From Acidimicrobiia bacterium (GTDB lineage: Bacteria; Actinomycetota; Acidimicrobiia; Acidimicrobiales; SKKL01): a stretch of DNA of 64,000 nucleotides. The stretch spans positions 62,001 to 126,000 of the forward strand of contig JBAYRL010000005.1 in the NCBI GenBank assembly GCA_041676705.1, read 5' to 3'. The notes under the pieces were generated by a model that was not told the DNA's origin, ran no database searches, and worked only from the letters and a program-made list of their open reading frames with translations. Numbering within the stretch: the first letter of the stretch is position 1; each line of letters opens with the position of its first letter. Both the position numbers and the translations under genes were made by a program. Below are positions 25,068-34,854 of the stretch, piece by piece.

Positions 25068-28000
25068 TCGGCAGCCTCCGCTCCGCGCCGGGCAGCACGG
25101 CGCTCCTCAAGCGTCGGGTGCAGGTCATTCAGCTTGCCCCTGTCTGGGCCCCACTTGATCCTGGAGTTCAGCTTCATCCGCAGAACCCCAGCAGTTACGA
25201 ACGGCCTGATGTTGAGTCGTACGCCATCATCAAGGTCGGGTTGCCATCCGATAGGCTGCTCGGCCAAGGGCTTCCAGCGGACATAGATATCGTAGGGCGG
25301 TGCCCCCTCGAGGATAAGCCGGAGCCTGCGCTGGAGGTCCTCAGCCGCAACCAGTCGCGCATCAGCCCCCGCCCGCTCGGCGCTGGCCTCATGCTTCTGT
25401 CGCTCAATCCATGCGCCAAGGGAGGTATACGTCAGCTTCTCCAGCTTCTGGCGATCCAGCTCGTGATAGTTAACAATCGCCGAAAAGCCGTCCTTACGAC
25501 CGTCCCAGATGTGCCATAGGAACGGTCGGTTGCGGAAGATCTTCGTATGCTCAGCAAAGAATGAGTCACGGAGCCAGTCTTCGAGCCGTCCGTTCTTTCC
25601 ACCGGCGTCAACCACCAGCATCCGCTCAAGTGTGCTCGACCACTCATTGCCATACGCAGCCGCGAGCAACTCTCGGAGGCGTGTCGCCAGGTCAGGTTCG
25701 CCGGGCAACGATACCAGCGCCGCTATGCCATCTCCGTCGGCAAAGCGATCCAACTCATCTGGTATCTGATCAGGCCAGACGTACCCCAGTGCACGGGCCA
25801 CTGCAACCTGCAGCGGCGCGCTCGACCCTGGGATAACTCCCTGAAAGAGCCATTGACTCGGATCATTCGAACCCGGCCTGAAGGGGGCTCTATTCTCCGC
25901 GGCAACTTCTCGCCATCGATCCCTGTCGAAGCGAACTCGCCCGACTGTCCTGATAGAGACATCGAGTTTCTGGTTCATTCCGCGGCATTGCTCAGCAAAC
26001 TCGCCTGACGCCATGAAGGCATACAAAGGTCGGATGTCTGAATCGTCGTGCGGGATAAACACAAAGGTGTTATTGTCGAACACCTCGCCGACGTAAAGTG
26101 CGGGATGCAATGCGCCGGCCTTCTGAAGTAAGAGGCCGGAGCGGCCACGCGCCGCAAGTCCGCTGTTGTTTGACTCGGGGATCTGCGCGTCTAGAAAACT
26201 CTGCTTGAAGATCACCTCTGAGTTTCCGCGATATGGCCCAGTGCCGTCTGGAGACGAGGACAGCTTCGTCCACCTGCTCTCCCCGTCGCCACGCGCGATG
26301 GAACCAGGAACTTCCCAATGAAACCTGGTGGCCCGGACTGTCTGACCCGGCTTTGTTCCCTCATACCACTGGCCGATGGCGTCCAGCTCAACTCCGTCCG
26401 CGGCAACCGCAGGGATCCACCCTTGAGATTGATCCGCGATCTTCACCCAGGACCGCTCACTGGCTCTCAATGACTGGTCCGACAAATCGGGAGTTCCTGC
26501 AATGGCAGAGACAAACGGTACATCCTGGCAGGAAGGCAAGGCTTCTCGCATCATCACGTACAAGCCGATCGGAAAGTCCCACATCGGAGTACTGAATGCC
26601 TTCGACCCCATACTCGCGATGAGCCGCGGAGTGAAGACTGAGGAAACGCGCTTCCGAAGTCCGCGGTAAGTCGCGAGGAATCGCCAGTTGTCTGGAGTCA
26701 CGAACGCGGCTGCGCCGCCTGGGAAACACATCCGACCTGCACGCAGAAGGAACGCGGTTGCGAGGTTCCGGCTGCCTTCGTCGTACTGAGCGAGGGTGAA
26801 TTCTGCCAACCGGTCACTCATTTTGTCGTATCCGAGGAATGGCGGGTTGGTTGCGACGAGCCAATAGCGGCGTGAGAGCAACGTCGTCGCCTGGGCGACG
26901 TCGTTGACGACGTTCCCCAGCACAAGACTTCCGCTAGGCTCAGCCGAGACAGCGCCAGCGAGCACCTCCCTCACTGCTCCCGGGGCGACCCCAACAACGA
27001 GATCTACTCCGAACAGTTCGCCATCCGAGCCGTCCGCAGGTCGCGGGTCAATGAGAGAACCAAAGGTGTCCGCATGGCGGAACTGCCCGTGCAGTCTCCT
27101 GAGATACTTCCGCACTTCAGAGTCGCTGCCCGCGAGCGACTCCCATTCTGAGAGTTCCACGCGCACTGGGACACCAGAGCATGCAATCTGCGGAGCAGGG
27201 AGTTCACGGAACCCACCCTGCTTCCATGCCTCCAGCGCCACGTTGAAAGTCGCGATCTGGGTGCAGCGCGGATCGAGTTCGAGCCCGTGGAGGTTGTCGC
27301 GGAGGACCGCATCTTGCGCCTCGGCCGGCGTGAGGCCCTCCTCCTCGGCGCGCATACGCCAGAGCATGCCGAACATCGCGACGAGGAAGTGACCGGAGCC
27401 GCAGCAGGGGTCCATCACCGTCACGTCGGCAGCATGCTCGGGCCAGTCGCTGAACGAGCCCGCGGCAGGGGTGCCGTCCTCGTTGCGGCGCAGGTACTCC
27501 CAGCCGTCAAGCAGAGCAGATTCGGGGTGACGTGCGGCCCACCATGCTCCGAGCGAGTTCTCGAGCAGGAATCGAACCATGTAGTTCTCGGTGAAGAGCT
27601 GTGTGACGGGAGAGAGGTCGGCCCCGCCGATCTTGACGCCTGACTCGTTGACGCGCTTCTTCTCGGCCGTCTGCCAGAACTGATAGACCCAGCCAAGCGC
27701 GTCCTCCGTCGTGAAAACCTCGGACGGAATGTCAAGAAGGAGGCGCTCCAGCGCACTACGGTGCTCGGCGGCGAACCGGACTCTTACCGCGGGGTCGGTG
27801 AGGCCGAACACGCCGGGCAGAATTTCTGCGGCGAACCGTGCGGCGACGGCCCATGCGTCCGGCTCGCGAAGGCTAGACGCAAGATCGCCGCAGTCCTCCA
27901 ACGACAAGGGGATGTCACGATAGTCCGGATGCCGGAGTAGGCCGTTGACTTCCAGGAAGCGCGCGAACAGCAAGCGATGCCACTGCTCGTAGGCAACGTC

Positions 28001-28252
28001 GTGCACCAGGTTGGTGAGCGGTGCACCTGCGCGTGCGGTGTCATCGCCGAGCTGCCGTGCTTTGTCGCGGAGCACGAGCCGGAGCTTGTTCTGCTCGTCA
28101 CTCAGGTAGCCCGGACGGCTTGGCTCGGCGACCGCGAGAGCGCGCAGAGCATCCTCGGCTGCGCGTTGTGCAGCCTCGCGGGCGCGCTGCGTCTGGGCGT
28201 CTAGAAAGCGTCGTTGGTCGGAGTTGAGGACTTTCGTCATTTCTGCCGTCAT
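25064..28252 (-). CDS. pglX: PglX, BREX adenine-specific DNA methyltransferase
   Basis: 1062 residues. The methyltransferase core has the SAM-binding motif VMDPCCGSGHFL (279-290) and the catalytic NPPF motif near residue 470 (LVATNPPFLGYDK), which identifies an N6-adenine gamma-type enzyme. The C-terminal third (about 600-900) is the likely target-recognition region. PglX marks host DNA at a specific non-palindromic site so that the BREX machinery spares it; the motif here cannot be predicted. The ATG lies 1 base after the brxC stop, and its stop overlaps pglZ. Confidence 0.93.
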   Translation of the reverse strand: MTAEMTKVLNSDQRRFLDAQTQRAREAAQRAAEDALRALAVAEPSRPGYLSDEQNKLRLVLRDKARQLGDDTARAGAPLTNLVHDVAYEQWHRLLFARFLEVNGLLRHPDYRDIPLSLEDCGDLASSLREPDAWAVAARFAAEILPGVFGLTDPAVRVRFAAEHRSALERLLLDIPSEVFTTEDALGWVYQFWQTAEKKRVNESGVKIGGADLSPVTQLFTENYMVRFLLENSLGAWWAARHPESALLDGWEYLRRNEDGTPAAGSFSDWPEHAADVTVMDPCCGSGHFLVAMFGMLWRMRAEEEGLTPAEAQDAVLRDNLHGLELDPRCTQIATFNVALEAWKQGGFRELPAPQIACSGVPVRVELSEWESLAGSDSEVRKYLRRLHGQFRHADTFGSLIDPRPADGSDGELFGVDLVVGVAPGAVREVLAGAVSAEPSGSLVLGNVVNDVAQATTLLSRRYWLVATNPPFLGYDKMSDRLAEFTLAQYDEGSRNLATAFLLRAGRMCFPGGAAAFVTPDNWRFLATYRGLRKRVSSVFTPRLIASMGSKAFSTPMWDFPIGLYVMMREALPSCQDVPFVSAIAGTPDLSDQSLRASERSWVKIADQSQGWIPAVAADGVELDAIGQWYEGTKPGQTVRATRFHWEVPGSIARGDGESRWTKLSSSPDGTGPYRGNSEVIFKQSFLDAQIPESNNSGLAARGRSGLLLQKAGALHPALYVGEVFDNNTFVFIPHDDSDIRPLYAFMASGEFAEQCRGMNQKLDVSIRTVGRVRFDRDRWREVAAENRAPFRPGSNDPSQWLFQGVIPGSSAPLQVAVARALGYVWPDQIPDELDRFADGDGIAALVSLPGEPDLATRLRELLAAAYGNEWSSTLERMLVVDAGGKNGRLEDWLRDSFFAEHTKIFRNRPFLWHIWDGRKDGFSAIVNYHELDRQKLEKLTYTSLGAWIERQKHEASAERAGADARLVAAEDLQRRLRLILEGAPPYDIYVRWKPLAEQPIGWQPDLDDGVRLNIRPFVTAGVLRMKLNSRIKWGPDRGKLNDLHPTLEERRAARRGAEAAE

Positions 28253-28253
28253 G

Positions 28254-31200
28254 TCAGCCCTTCACCACCACGGTGTCGTTGCCGCTGTTCAGGGCGTCGA
28301 GAAGCTGCATCCGCAGGGCCGCGATGTAGCGCTCGACCTCGTCGGCGCTGCTCAGGCTCGCCGTCGAAACCCGCACTGTGGCCGTCTTGGCCGCAGGTGT
28401 CGTGATCTGAATGGCCGCTTCCAGCGCCCGCGAAGCCCGTTGCGGGATGGCGTCGAGTTCAGCGGTCCACCCCTGGAGCGGCCGAGTCTGCGCCGCACTC
28501 AGGACGGCAGCAGCATCTGCAAGGTTGGGCTCCGCCTCGATGCCGAGATGATGTTCCGTGAGGAGAGCCTCGCGCTGCGCTTCGTCGAGAGCCGTCCATG
28601 CTGGCTGCTGTTCGAGGCCGGCGACAGCCGTCGCGCGGGCGTCGCGCAACGCAACTGCCGCTTCGTGGATGGCATCGCGGAGCGCCTCGGCGAGTTCTTT
28701 CACGATCGGGGCGACTGGATCGGCCTCGGTGAGGAGATCACGGCTCGCGGCCAGTGCGTCGAGCCGCTCACGGGCCGCCGCCGCGGACTCCAGCTCCGTG
28801 GCCGAGGATGCAAGCGAACGCGCCAGTTCGAGCGAGGGTGTGCGACTCTTGAGCCTAAGTTCCAGGTCTCCGAGTTGGTCGCTGAAGCTCGTGAGGTCAC
28901 TCTTCGCTGCCAGCAGGGCGTGCACACGGTCGTTTCCCGACGAGCTCACGATCACCTGAATGCTGCCTGGCACTGTGATGTCAGGCAGCGGAGCAGGCCC
29001 GCTCACGCCTTTCGCGCGGTCGACGAGCGACTTGACGGCCTGTTCGGCGGCCGAGACGAGTCCGTCGTTGTCGGTCGGGAAGCCGAGGTTGCTCAGCACC
29101 TGGCGGGCCTGGATCTTCTCGGCGGGCTTGAGCACCGTGACCTCGCGGCGGAGTTGCACGTTGCCGAGGCGGGTCTGCTTGAGTACATCGGCCGTGGTCG
29201 CATCGCTCCCGTTGAGCGTCGCACGGATCACTCCTGTGTCTAGGAGCACGCCGAGGGAGGCCATGAGTGCGTCGCGCGGCCAGCCGAGCGGCTTCGATAT
29301 CACGGCCTTCTCGACCTCACTCGCGGACGTGCCCGCCGGGCCGACGTGGCCGAGAATCTCTTTGACCACGGGATGCTGCTCTGGGTCGGCATCGAACTGG
29401 AGCACCTTCAGCGCGTCAGCTGCCGACCCGTTCTTCACTCGGTCCCTAACCATCGACCACCGGTTGTCGTCGGCTTCGGAGAATCGTGGGAACAGGCGGG
29501 TCGCGGCGGACTGCGCGCCTGCCTCGATGCGTTCGCGCAGTGAGATTCCGTTCGGTGCCGTGCCACCCCCGAGGAGTACGTTCGACTTGGAGATCACGTC
29601 ACGAACATGGGCGTTTACCTGATCCGTCGCCCGGTTGAGGCGGGTTTGCATCGCGCTTCGTGCCTGCTTACCCTCGTCGTCCTGCGGGATTCCCTGCTGG
29701 TCGATCACGCGCTGCGCGGCGAGCTTGTTACGGACTGCCGCGGCGAACGCTGGAGCCTGGAGTCGGGGAAGGTGTACGAGAACGATTGGCGACTCGATGC
29801 CGAGGCTGCGCGCGGCCTCGTCGAACTGCTTCGCAGTTATGCCCTCGTCCCACTCCGAGCGGAGCCACACCGGGATCGCATCAGACTCCGGCGGAAGCGA
29901 GGCGTCGGTGTGCAGCGCGAGCTTGCGGGATTCCTTGGCACGCCCCTGCTGGATCGAAGCGGGCAGCGCCCGGTTGACCTCTGCGAGTAGCAGCGAGTCG
30001 CGCTCCGTGCTCACCTCGCTGTCGGTGACTTGCGCGTGGTGCCTGCGGAATGCCTCGTCCCACTCACGGCCCGCCTTAGTTTGAAGGCGGAACTCCTCGC
30101 CGTCCTGCTGGAGCACACCCTCGTCGGCGAGGGCTCCAAGCGCGACGGGCACCTGCTGCCGGAGCTGGTCACCATCGTGGGCGAGGTCCTCGACGAGGAG
30201 GTCGACGAGATGGTCTGTCGTCGCGCGGACGCCGATGTCGCCGTGGCCCGACGTAGGGAGCAGGCCGATGAGGTGGATGAGGCCGAGGATGCGGCCGCGC
30301 AGTGGGTCCTTCTGCCCCTGCTCATGGATCAGCGTCTGCGTCTCCTTGAGGAGCCGGCCCGCGCCGTTGAGGTCTTCGTTCTTCTGCGAGTACAGGAAGT
30401 CGGCGCCGACCACGGTGCCCACCGGTTCGGGGGCGACCTTGCGGTTCGCCTCATGCACGATGCGGAGCTGGGAGCGCAGCTGACCGGCGCGGCCGGCGTC
30501 CGCTTGGCGGAGCACGCTCTCCCAGAAACGGCGACGCACCGGGAGCAACGGGTAGTCCTCGGCGAGGTCTTTGTCGTCCGCCGCGGTGTGCTGAATCTTG
30601 CTGCCGATGAGTTGGCGGGAAATCTGCCCGGCAACTGACGCCAACGTGGCGTCAAGAGCAGGCTTCCTGGCGGGCTCCTTGCTGAGGAGCACACGGCGGA
30701 CAACGGCGTCGACGTCCTGGTTCTTGAGCACTACTTTGACGGTGAAGCGGTCCTGAATCTTCTGGAGTGTCGAATCAGCCGTCAGTTCCTGCTGGCCGGT
30801 GGCGACGAGCAGCACTCGACCGTTCAGTTCGCGTGACACGGACTCGACGAGGTTCTGCACTTCCATCGCTCGGCCGCCGTCGCCGCTGATGTACTGCTGC
30901 ACCTCGTCGAGGACGACCAGCGACGGCGGAATTTGGCCACCGCCGACGTACTCAAGAATCTTCTTGAGCAGCGCGATCGTCTCGTCCGTGGAGAACGAGC
31001 GGGTGTCCGGCGGGAACTGGCTGCGCAGCGCGGCGCGCACGTCCTTGGCCGTCGCGGCAAACTGCGGGTCGGCAACGAGGATCGCATTCGCGAGCAGCGT
31101 GCTGAGGTTGTACTCACCCAGCTCCTCGATGAGGTCGCCGCCGTTGGCCGCAACGTGGTCACGAACGGCGTCGAGGTGCCCGTTCCCCGCAAGCCACAGC

Positions 31201-31712
31201 GCAACCTGCGCGGGGGCGACACGCGTTGGCAGTCCTGCCGCGCCGAGGACGATCGAGAGGAACACCGAGTTGAGGGTCTCGCCGCTGCGGTCGAGTGCAC
31301 CTGCTGCGGCCCAGGGTGCGGCGCCGTCGCGTCGGCCCAGAGTTGTCAGCTCCGTCAACTGGTCCTGGATGCCCTGGGGGATGTTCGTCAGACCGCGCGC
31401 GGTCGCGCCGTTCGGAAACTTCGTATCGGCCCACAGGTGCTGGAGGACGCGGACGAGGTGGGACTTGCCGCTGCCGTAGAAGCCCGACACCCACACGGCA
31501 GGCTGCGTCGTCCGATTCCGATGCCCGGTGTAGGAGTCAAGGATGCGCTGGAGTCCGTGCTCGTACTCACCCTCGCAGACGAAGCTCTCCAACTCGTACT
31601 TGAGGACATCCCACTGGTTGGAGTCCTCGGGACGGTCCACATTGGTTACGCCGTCGTTCGGAATCTCGAAGCTGAGTGGGGGCCGGACGAAGAGGTTGTT
31701 GTTGGTCGTCAC
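28254..31712 (-). CDS. brxC: BrxC, large BREX P-loop ATPase
   Basis: 1152 residues from GTG 31712, overlapping the brxB stop (GTGA). The N-terminus NNLFVRPPLSFEIPNDGVT is typical. Walker A is WVSGFYGSGKSHL (74-86), and Walker B is SLVVLDEVQQYI near residue 265, with the sensor-like LLVATGQQEL after it. The C-terminal half is long, Ala/Arg-rich and helical, ending in a segment (SADEVERYIAALRMQLL) typical of the family. BrxC is a universal BREX component related to PglY and to AAA ATPases. No frameshift is visible across the gene. Confidence 0.93.
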   Translation of the reverse strand: MTTNNNLFVRPPLSFEIPNDGVTNVDRPEDSNQWDVLKYELESFVCEGEYEHGLQRILDSYTGHRNRTTQPAVWVSGFYGSGKSHLVRVLQHLWADTKFPNGATARGLTNIPQGIQDQLTELTTLGRRDGAAPWAAAGALDRSGETLNSVFLSIVLGAAGLPTRVAPAQVALWLAGNGHLDAVRDHVAANGGDLIEELGEYNLSTLLANAILVADPQFAATAKDVRAALRSQFPPDTRSFSTDETIALLKKILEYVGGGQIPPSLVVLDEVQQYISGDGGRAMEVQNLVESVSRELNGRVLLVATGQQELTADSTLQKIQDRFTVKVVLKNQDVDAVVRRVLLSKEPARKPALDATLASVAGQISRQLIGSKIQHTAADDKDLAEDYPLLPVRRRFWESVLRQADAGRAGQLRSQLRIVHEANRKVAPEPVGTVVGADFLYSQKNEDLNGAGRLLKETQTLIHEQGQKDPLRGRILGLIHLIGLLPTSGHGDIGVRATTDHLVDLLVEDLAHDGDQLRQQVPVALGALADEGVLQQDGEEFRLQTKAGREWDEAFRRHHAQVTDSEVSTERDSLLLAEVNRALPASIQQGRAKESRKLALHTDASLPPESDAIPVWLRSEWDEGITAKQFDEAARSLGIESPIVLVHLPRLQAPAFAAAVRNKLAAQRVIDQQGIPQDDEGKQARSAMQTRLNRATDQVNAHVRDVISKSNVLLGGGTAPNGISLRERIEAGAQSAATRLFPRFSEADDNRWSMVRDRVKNGSAADALKVLQFDADPEQHPVVKEILGHVGPAGTSASEVEKAVISKPLGWPRDALMASLGVLLDTGVIRATLNGSDATTADVLKQTRLGNVQLRREVTVLKPAEKIQARQVLSNLGFPTDNDGLVSAAEQAVKSLVDRAKGVSGPAPLPDITVPGSIQVIVSSSGNDRVHALLAAKSDLTSFSDQLGDLELRLKSRTPSLELARSLASSATELESAAAARERLDALAASRDLLTEADPVAPIVKELAEALRDAIHEAAVALRDARATAVAGLEQQPAWTALDEAQREALLTEHHLGIEAEPNLADAAAVLSAAQTRPLQGWTAELDAIPQRASRALEAAIQITTPAAKTATVRVSTASLSSADEVERYIAALRMQLLDALNSGNDTVVVKG

Positions 31713-32266
31713 GCGATGTCCTTCTGTGGATCGATGACACGAGCGCGGTAGTTAAACCCATCGCGCGCGTCGACCAAGCGGAATGAATGAGTCTCCGGGT
31801 CGTGAAGCCCGGGGAAGAGAACGAGAAAGCGTCCGGTGACCGCGGACTCGACGGACTTGATCACGCTCGATGCTCGCAGGAACGGGAAGATCGAGCCGAT
31901 GCCAACGAGTGCCACGACAGCGTTCTTAGGTGCCGTTTCGAGAGTCTGGCGGATGCGCGCGACAAGTGTTGTCTCAAACTGATCCAGGATCGACTGAGTG
32001 AGGTCGCTCGGGTCCTCGTAGAAGGCTTCCGCATGCCGATGAGCGGACAGCCAGCGCCCGAAGTCGTCGGTGACGTCAAGTACAGCCCAGACGCGGCCGG
32101 CCTGGGTAGTCGCCAACTCGATGCTCGGCAGAGCGTGCCGCATTTGGCGTTCCAAGTCGGGCGGGTAGACGAGCATCCAGACGCGCTCACCACCCGAGAC
32201 ATTGTCCTTCCACGCCAAGGGCAACTCGGCCTTGTAGGCATCGACGAGATCGGAGACGCGGCTCAT
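31709..32266 (-). CDS. brxB: BrxB (DUF1788)
   Basis: 185 residues. The C-terminal segment RFLVLFPGLHDPETHSFRLV followed by DARDGFNYRA is the diagnostic DUF1788 signature; ALVGIGSIFPFLRASSVIKS is also conserved. BrxB is a small core protein of type 1 BREX thought to act as a scaffold or adaptor. Its ATG overlaps the brxA stop and its stop overlaps the brxC GTG. Confidence 0.9.
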   Translation of the reverse strand: MSRVSDLVDAYKAELPLAWKDNVSGGERVWMLVYPPDLERQMRHALPSIELATTQAGRVWAVLDVTDDFGRWLSAHRHAEAFYEDPSDLTQSILDQFETTLVARIRQTLETAPKNAVVALVGIGSIFPFLRASSVIKSVESAVTGRFLVLFPGLHDPETHSFRLVDARDGFNYRARVIDPQKDIA

Positions 32267-33069
32267 GCGACGCCCCCGAAAGTCGGGAAGGACACATCGA
32301 CCATGTTGCCCGCAACGAGCAGGTCAAGGAGACCTTGGGTGTGCGCGTCACGCAGCGCTTCCAACGTGCGGCCGGGGGCCAGCCCCAGAATTTGCGACCA
32401 AGGGTTGTCGAGCACGCCGAGGCCTCGTCCGCCGGCGAGATACCCCAGGTACGCCGCATACGCGATGGCCGCTGGGCGGGCTTCCACGTCGGTGCGCACC
32501 TTCTTGGCACGACCCGCGAGATGACCGGTCTGGGTCCAGCAGGCTCCGGTGTTGCGCCCAGTCTTGCCTAGCGTTGCCTCAGACATTTCGTTACCGAACT
32601 GGGTGCGTACCGCTTCCGTAAGATCGGCTGAGGTCACCAGGGAGCCAATTTGAGTGCTTGCAACCGCGCTGAAAGAGGCTCGGAGGATCTCATCGCGGGT
32701 GAAGGCCAGAATGCCAGCCAGCAATGGTTGCGCTTTCGGGTCAAGGTCCCACAGATAGCGTAATGCCCGGAATGCACTACTGTTTGGGTTCAGGATATAT
32801 AGCTCACGGAGATGACGGAATGATCGCCTCCGACCAGATTGCGTTGAGCGGCCTAGGATATTAGCTTCAACGACAGCATCTTTGTAGGCATAGGTCGGAC
32901 TGTCCGGGGGTACAGCACGTAGCAACTCAACGAGATGTGGGACACCAATTGTGTGGCTAGCGGTGGTCCGGAACGTACCGAGGGCAAAGTTTGGCTCGGT
33001 TTGGGAACCGCTAATCATATCTTGGTGTTCTCCCGCATTAGACGGAAATGCACTCGTAGTCTGTGCCAT
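32263..33069 (-). CDS. brxA: BrxA (DUF1819-like)
   Basis: About 268 residues from ATG 33069, which has AGGGA 11 bases upstream. The body (LRELYILNPNSSAFRALRYLWD, then LLAGILAFTRDEILRASF) is consistent with the helical DUF1819/BrxA family, whose E. coli member binds DNA; the first 30 residues are unusual and may be disordered. It is the first gene of the six-gene BREX operon. The assignment relies mainly on position and general pattern, since similarity by eye is weaker than for the other BREX proteins. Confidence 0.8.
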   Translation of the reverse strand: MAQTTSAFPSNAGEHQDMISGSQTEPNFALGTFRTTASHTIGVPHLVELLRAVPPDSPTYAYKDAVVEANILGRSTQSGRRRSFRHLRELYILNPNSSAFRALRYLWDLDPKAQPLLAGILAFTRDEILRASFSAVASTQIGSLVTSADLTEAVRTQFGNEMSEATLGKTGRNTGACWTQTGHLAGRAKKVRTDVEARPAAIAYAAYLGYLAGGRGLGVLDNPWSQILGLAPGRTLEALRDAHTQGLLDLLVAGNMVDVSFPTFGGVA

Positions 33070-33650
33070 CCGCAATAATCCCTACTAACGATGCCCGCAA
33101 CAATAGTTGATGGGAGGGGTGCGACCAGACTCTTTGTCTACTGGCAGTGCTAACCGAGGTCCGTTGCGGTGTCGTGACCTGCCGGGATTGTCTTGCTCTC
33201 AAACTCAGTAGCGGTTTGCGAACATAATGGGTACTACCTAGCAACGGTGCTACCAAAACTCTGGTTGACCGTGCCAAGATTCTGGTGTCCGTAATGGCAG
33301 ATTGTCATTACGAGGGCGTGGGAGTGCCTCAATCGGGTTTATGGTCGGCGCTACGATGGCGGTGTGAGTGTCTGTGCACGAGCTGACAGACCGGATCCGC
33401 TCTAGAGGTTCGATCACTACTGGGGTGGTGTGCCCGGCAAGTGTGCGGGCCCGGACTCTGGAGCTCTTCTGGATTATCCAACCTGAAACGGACGAGGGTT
33501 GTACAGGTAATCGCTGACGTTGGGCTGCCTCAAGGGTTGAAGTGGTCCTGCTGGTGCTGGTATCCCCGCATGTGAGGGTACAGGGTCTGACAGCGTGGTT
33601 ATCAACGAACACGATGATCTGGGTCCCATATACTTTGTATCCGCGAGGGC
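33070..33650. other. 580-base intergenic region, promoter side of BREX
   Basis: This gap lies between divergent brxA and the broken AlbA_2 gene, so it must contain the BREX promoter. I see no credible gene. Several short GC-rich dyads are present (for example around 33430-33455, with GCCCGGCAAGTGTGCGGGC). A sequence near 33560 (ATCCCCGCATGTGAGGG) resembles half of a type I-E CRISPR repeat but is single and imperfect. No brxR-type regulator gene is found here. Confidence 0.45.
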
Positions 33651-34854
33651 ATGGACTTTACTGCACTTCACCGCGCTGTCGAGGCTGAGCCCGGGCCCCT
33701 GACCAACGAGCTACTGGACGCCGCCGTGGCTGTCGGTGCAGCGGAGACGACCGACCTGGACTGGAAATCTGAACTTCCTCCTGCCAAGGGTCTGTCACAA
33801 ACGGACTTCCCCAAGGATGTCGCAGCTAGGGCCAACAGCCGTGGTGGGTTGATAGTTCTTGGCGTACGTGAGTCTCAGAAGATAGCAACCGATCGTATTG
33901 ATGCAGGCGAGTGTGATGAGACCTACGAGCGGACTTTGCGCAGAGCGGCGATCTCTGGCATTTCACCGCCCATCTTCGGACTGAATACCTATCGTCTTGG
34001 AGACGGTCACAAACGTGCAGTCGTGGTTCAGATCCCACCAAGTGTCGACGGCCCTCACCTGATCTACCGCAACGACTACTTCGGTGCGCCTATCCGCAAC
34101 AATTCAGACACCGTGTGGATGAAAGAACGGCAGATCGAGGCGATGTACCGGGCGCGATTCGATGAAAGGCGGCATGCTACTGAGGCGCTGAACAGTCTGT
34201 TCTCTGAGATAGCCAGCGGCCGAGATACCGATAAGCGAGCTTGGTTGATTGCTACTGCTCATCCGCATGGGCCACGTATCCGGGAACGGCTGTGTCGCGA
34301 TCAGGCACGGGAGGTGCTGTCCCAGGTACAACAGCTTGCTCTGACCTACGCCGGTGGAGGAGGGATTCACCCACTGAAGAGCGTGGATTGGCACAACCCT
34401 CGCACGGGCTTGAGGCGCTAGGTAGCGGTCAACACCGTGACTGGTGAACGCTCGAGGTGGAAGGAGGTGTGGCTGAGCATCCATCACGACGGTTCGGTCA
34501 CACGGCAGCCGCTGTCGGCGGGCATCGTATGAGTAGCGAAGGTTACTTCGAGGGCTCGCAGGTTCAGTCGGCCGCAGTCGAGTGCACTATCGCCGACTTC
34601 ATGGGACTGATCCGAGCCACTGCCGAAGCCACCGGGAACGACGAGTACTGCCTGCATGTAGGCATCGACTGGAGCGGCGATGAGCCGCTGATGATCCTCA
34701 CGACCGACATCACGGTTTCACGTATGACGGCGTATCAACCCCGCTGCATTGCCGCTGTGCCGGAAGGTGTGACGTGCTCGCTGCTGGCGCGATTATCCGC
34801 GCCGACTTGCTGCGGCTTTCAGGTGAGGTGCGCGAAACTTGGGGGTATGAGTGA
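33651..34854 (+). pseudogene. AlbA_2/Schlafen-like putative ATP/DNA-binding protein, broken
   Basis: The first 256 codons encode an AlbA_2-type domain: ETTDLDWKSELPP, FPKDVAARANSRGGLIVLGV and the strand AVVVQIPPSVDGPHLIYRNDYFGAPIR are typical. At 34419 a TAG interrupts NPRTGLRR; the same frame then continues VAVNTVTGERSRWKEVWLSI, so this is best read as TGG changed to TAG. A frameshift near 34500 moves to AAVGGHRMSSEGYFEGSQVQ and following residues. A second frameshift near 34712 moves to YDGVSTPLHC and VLAAGAIIRADLLRLSGEV, ending at TGA 34852. All three segments read as one protein of about 400 residues. The end overlaps the next gene's ATG, as expected of an ancestral operon. Confidence 0.75.

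Noticed and set aside
23289..25286. 665-codon open frame on the plus strand, antisense to pglZ
   Set aside because: It lies opposite a well-recognised pglZ gene, has no family resemblance and a basic, Arg/Gly/Leu-rich composition typical of antisense frames in GC-rich coding DNA.
33556..33585. Single CRISPR-like dyad (ATCCCCGCATGTGAGGG) resembling a type I-E repeat
   Set aside because: Only one imperfect copy, no second repeat at spacer distance and no cas genes in the window.
34457..34846. N-terminal extension of the HEPN-like protein (a 416-codon reading)
   Set aside because: These 130 codons coincide with a displaced frame of the broken AlbA_2 gene; the ATG at 34847 fits operon-type overlap and family-like sequence starts there.
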